From the NCBI RefSeq assembly GCF_005860775.1, contig NZ_VCHQ01000011.1, positions 62,001 to 126,000 on the forward strand: a DNA stretch of 64,000 nt, read 5' to 3'. This DNA comes from Klebsiella indica (GTDB taxonomy: Bacteria; Pseudomonadota; Gammaproteobacteria; Enterobacterales; Enterobacteriaceae). Of the stretch, positions 62,857 through 64,000 are shown piece after piece; the first letter of the stretch is position 1, and every line of letters starts with the position of its first letter. Made by a program: the position numbers and the translations under genes. The notes below the pieces were generated by a model. It was not told the DNA's origin. It ran no database searches and saw nothing but the letters and a program-made list of their open reading frames with translations.

Positions 62857-63111
62857 TCAGCACATTACGAATATCTGCCCTTGCTTGCGGCATTTGATGC
62901 CTGAGTTGCAATGCTCGATCAAAAAAACATAGATGCTACTCAGGCGTTTTCTTGAGCAGCGATTTTTTGCCTGGCTGGTTATCTTACCCACAGCAGCCAC
63001 GGCTGCGAATGGGATACCATCTACAACCTTTCTGAGCAGTGAAGATCTGTACCTTCGGCTCTTATTGATGACTGTCTCAACAATATTGTTCAATTTTCTG
63101 GCTATCTTCAT
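62857..63111 (-). pseudogene. bglG-like antiterminator remnant (84 codons)
   Basis: An open frame of 84 codons that starts MKIARKLNNIVETVI like the BglG RNA-binding (CAT) domain and continues with a piece of PRD1 (KRLSSIYVFLIEHCNSGIKC), then stops. BglG is about 280 residues, so most of PRD1 and all of PRD2 are gone, apparently by internal deletions. The histidines phosphorylated by the PTS are largely lost, so the protein should not respond to sugar. Confidence 0.75.
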
Positions 63112-63129
63112 TTTCTGGGCCCTGAAAAC

Positions 63130-63197
63130 AAAAAAACCAGATGTCCGCTGACATCAGCGAACATCTGGTTTTGCCTGCGGTAACGCAGTAACAATCC
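63130..63197 (-). promoter_or_regulatory. First antiterminator/terminator leader (RAT1 + t1) of the bgl-type operon
   Basis: On the minus strand: RAT1 at 63167-63197 begins GGATTGTTACTGCG and ends GCAGGCAAAACC, essentially the BglG/LicT consensus. It overlaps t1, a 17-bp stem (AACCAGATGTTCGCTGA with TCAGCGGACATCTGGTT, loop TG) followed by TTTTTT at 63130-63170. It precedes the bglG remnant, as in the E. coli bgl operon. Confidence 0.88.
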
Positions 63198-63579
63198 AAC
63201 GGAGATCAGCATACACATCAATAGCACTACCTCAATATAAACGATATTAAAACGTGATAGAGATCGAGATATGTATGCAATATTTCAATCTAAACAGGCA
63301 GGGGAATCCCAGGATTTGCAGAAATGGATAAAGAGGACAATCGCCAGAACATTCCTGAGTTGGTGAGATCCCCGGTTGAGCGTGGGTAACCCGGGGCGGT
63401 AATAATAGCGCCTCTGACCGGGCAAGAGAGCGCGCGAGGGTGAATCAGGCAGGCAAACCAGGATGTTTATAGTGAAAGCGATAAACCTGTCTTACCGTTG
63501 ATTCTGATGAGCCATGTCTGGCCCTGTTAGTCGGGCAATGAATGATATTTGTCGGCAGGGTTACCGTCCTGAACTTCTG
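63198..63579. other. Intergenic region upstream of the bgl-type leader
   Basis: 382 bp with no supported gene. It must hold the operon promoter on the minus strand, in the AT-rich part at about 63220-63295. A 22-codon open stretch at 63324 has no family resemblance. The right part is GC-rich trailer-like sequence. Confidence 0.4.
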
Positions 63580-63625
63580 AGGATGACTCGCTTCGCTCGC
63601 CCTTCGGGCAACGCAACGCGTTGTG
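63580..63625. repeat. GACTCGCTTCGC-type repeat, copy 1
   Basis: AGGATGACTCGCTTCGCTCG followed by CCCTTCGGGC and AACGCAACGCG. It matches copy 2 at 63849-63897 with small insertions. GC palindromes inside (CCCTTCGGG). Such units recur in the spacers of tRNA clusters. Confidence 0.6.
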
Positions 63626-63672
63626 CAAATTTGTTCCCGACTATTTTGTCAGCCCGAATCTGCCGCAGGTTC

Positions 63673-63702
63673 GAATCTTATACATCGCAGATAGCAAAAA
63701 AG
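63673..63702. repeat. Right copy of imperfect direct repeat flanking the bgl-like island
   Basis: GAATCTTATACATCGCAGAT at its start, ending AGCAAAAAAG, directly after a T-arm-like GCAGGTTC. Partner of 58055-58084. It lies in the trailer of the tRNA operon, just past its terminator. Confidence 0.6.
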
Positions 63703-63721
63703 CGCCTTTAGGGCGCCTTTT
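63696..63721 (-). terminator. Terminator of the tRNA-Lys operon
   Basis: On the minus strand GGCGC-CCTAAA-GGCGC (core) followed by six T. It lies 5 bp past the CCA of the last tRNA-Lys. The plus strand also has a T-run, so it can act in both directions. Confidence 0.85.
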
Positions 63722-63726
63722 TACAT

Positions 63727-63802
63727 TGGTGGGTCGTGCAGGATTCGAACCTGCGACCAATTGATTAAAAGTCAACTGCTCTACCAACTGAGCTAACGAC
63801 CC
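63727..63802 (-). tRNA. tRNA-Lys (anticodon TTT)
   Basis: 76 nt with encoded CCA. Acceptor GGGTCGT/ACGACCC, D arm GCTCAGTTGGTAGAGC, anticodon loop CTTTTAA with TTT, T arm GCAGGTTCGAATCCTGC. Last tRNA of the operon that in E. coli lies between nadA and cpoB/pal. Confidence 0.97.
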
Positions 63803-63835
63803 CTTGCGGGATTTTACTGCTTTAATCATTCAGGA

Positions 63836-63853
63836 TGGTGGGTCGTGCAGGAT
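63836..63853 (-). other. 3' fragment of a tRNA-Lys gene fused to a spacer repeat
   Basis: The 18 bp TGGTGGGTCGTGCAGGAT are the exact 3' end (CCA, acceptor, start of T arm) of tRNA-Lys, then the sequence runs straight into the GACTCGG repeat. A deleted or unequally recombined tRNA copy between two intact genes. Confidence 0.7.
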
Positions 63854-63897
63854 GACTCGGCTTCGCCTCGCCCTTCGGGCCGCTGCTGACGCAACGT
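63849..63897. repeat. GACTCGGCTTCGCC-type repeat, copy 2
   Basis: AGGATGACTCGGCTTCGCCT, then CGCCCTTCGGGC and the GACGCAACG tail. Diverged copy of 63580-63625, lying between the two tRNA-Lys genes. Confidence 0.6.
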
Positions 63898-63935
63898 TAT
63901 CCTTCACGTTCTCTACCAGTAACCACCTTTAAAAC

Positions 63936-64000
63936 TGGTGGGTCGTGCAGGATTCGAACCTGCGACCAATTGATTAAAAGTCAACTGCTCTACCAACTGA
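63936..64000 (-). tRNA. tRNA-Lys (anticodon TTT), cut by the window end
   Basis: The visible 65 nt are identical to the first tRNA-Lys from the CCA to the D arm. About 11 nt of the 5' acceptor and D-arm side lie beyond base 64000. Confidence 0.95.

Overview
The window is a stretch of enterobacterial chromosome. The block order (ybhF-S-R, ybhQ-P, clsB, ybhN, ybhL, moaEDCBA, ybhK, uvrB, bioDCFB/bioA, ybhB, ybhC, pgl, ybhA, modCBA, acrZ, modE-modF, galETKM, gpmA, aroG, zitB, pnuC, nadA, tRNA-Lys) follows the Escherichia/Salmonella/Citrobacter backbone near 17 min of the E. coli map, read in the reverse of the usual K-12 orientation. Protein sequences are close to E. coli throughout. A hut remnant, a PmrAB-like pair beside uvrB and a decayed bgl-type operon point away from E. 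coli K-12 and toward a Citrobacter/Salmonella/Klebsiella-like member of the Enterobacteriaceae. The species cannot be named from this window.

Backbone, left to right. 1-8.2 kb holds the YbhFSR exporter, YbhQ, the YbhP-ClsB-YbhN envelope/phospholipid operon and YbhL. 8.2-11.1 kb is the molybdopterin operon, with a Moco riboswitch and a ModE site. 11.3-14.3 kb has ybhK and then an apparent insertion relative to K-12: a PmrA/PmrB-like two-component pair with PmrA boxes upstream, plus a 30-codon membrane-peptide gene (PmrR-like) that has its own perfect PmrA box. 14.4-22.9 kb holds uvrB with a LexA box, an orphan ABC ATPase and the divergent biotin operon around a perfect BirA operator. 40.8-57.9 kb is conventional: pgl, ybhA, mod, gal, gpmA, aroG, zitB, pnuC and nadA. 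Textbook operators for ModE, GalR/CRP, TyrR and NadR, and a Fur-like site before gpmA, are still legible.

Accessory regions. 23.5-28.8 kb is a catabolic module: a divergent AraC-type regulator with a GH39-like sensor domain, an M20 amidohydrolase and an MFS transporter. 28.9-30.7 kb is a collapsing histidine-utilisation locus: hutH is open, hutU is reduced to 158 bp, and a HutC-like operator survives. 32.9-40 kb is an AT-rich chaperone-usher fimbrial operon (major subunit, chaperone, usher, adhesin, second chaperone, LuxR-type regulator) sitting where K-12 has ybhD-ybhJ.

58-63.7 kb, between nadA and the lysine tRNA operon, is a decayed beta-glucoside (bgl-type) operon. Two antiterminator/terminator leader modules remain, but bglG is reduced to an 84-codon fragment, and the PTS permease gene is frameshifted and cut short next to a MITE-like element. 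The downstream genes for a Tat-exported GH78-like hydrolase and a BglH-like porin remain intact. The island is bracketed by an imperfect 29-30 bp direct repeat. The window ends in tandem tRNA-Lys genes.
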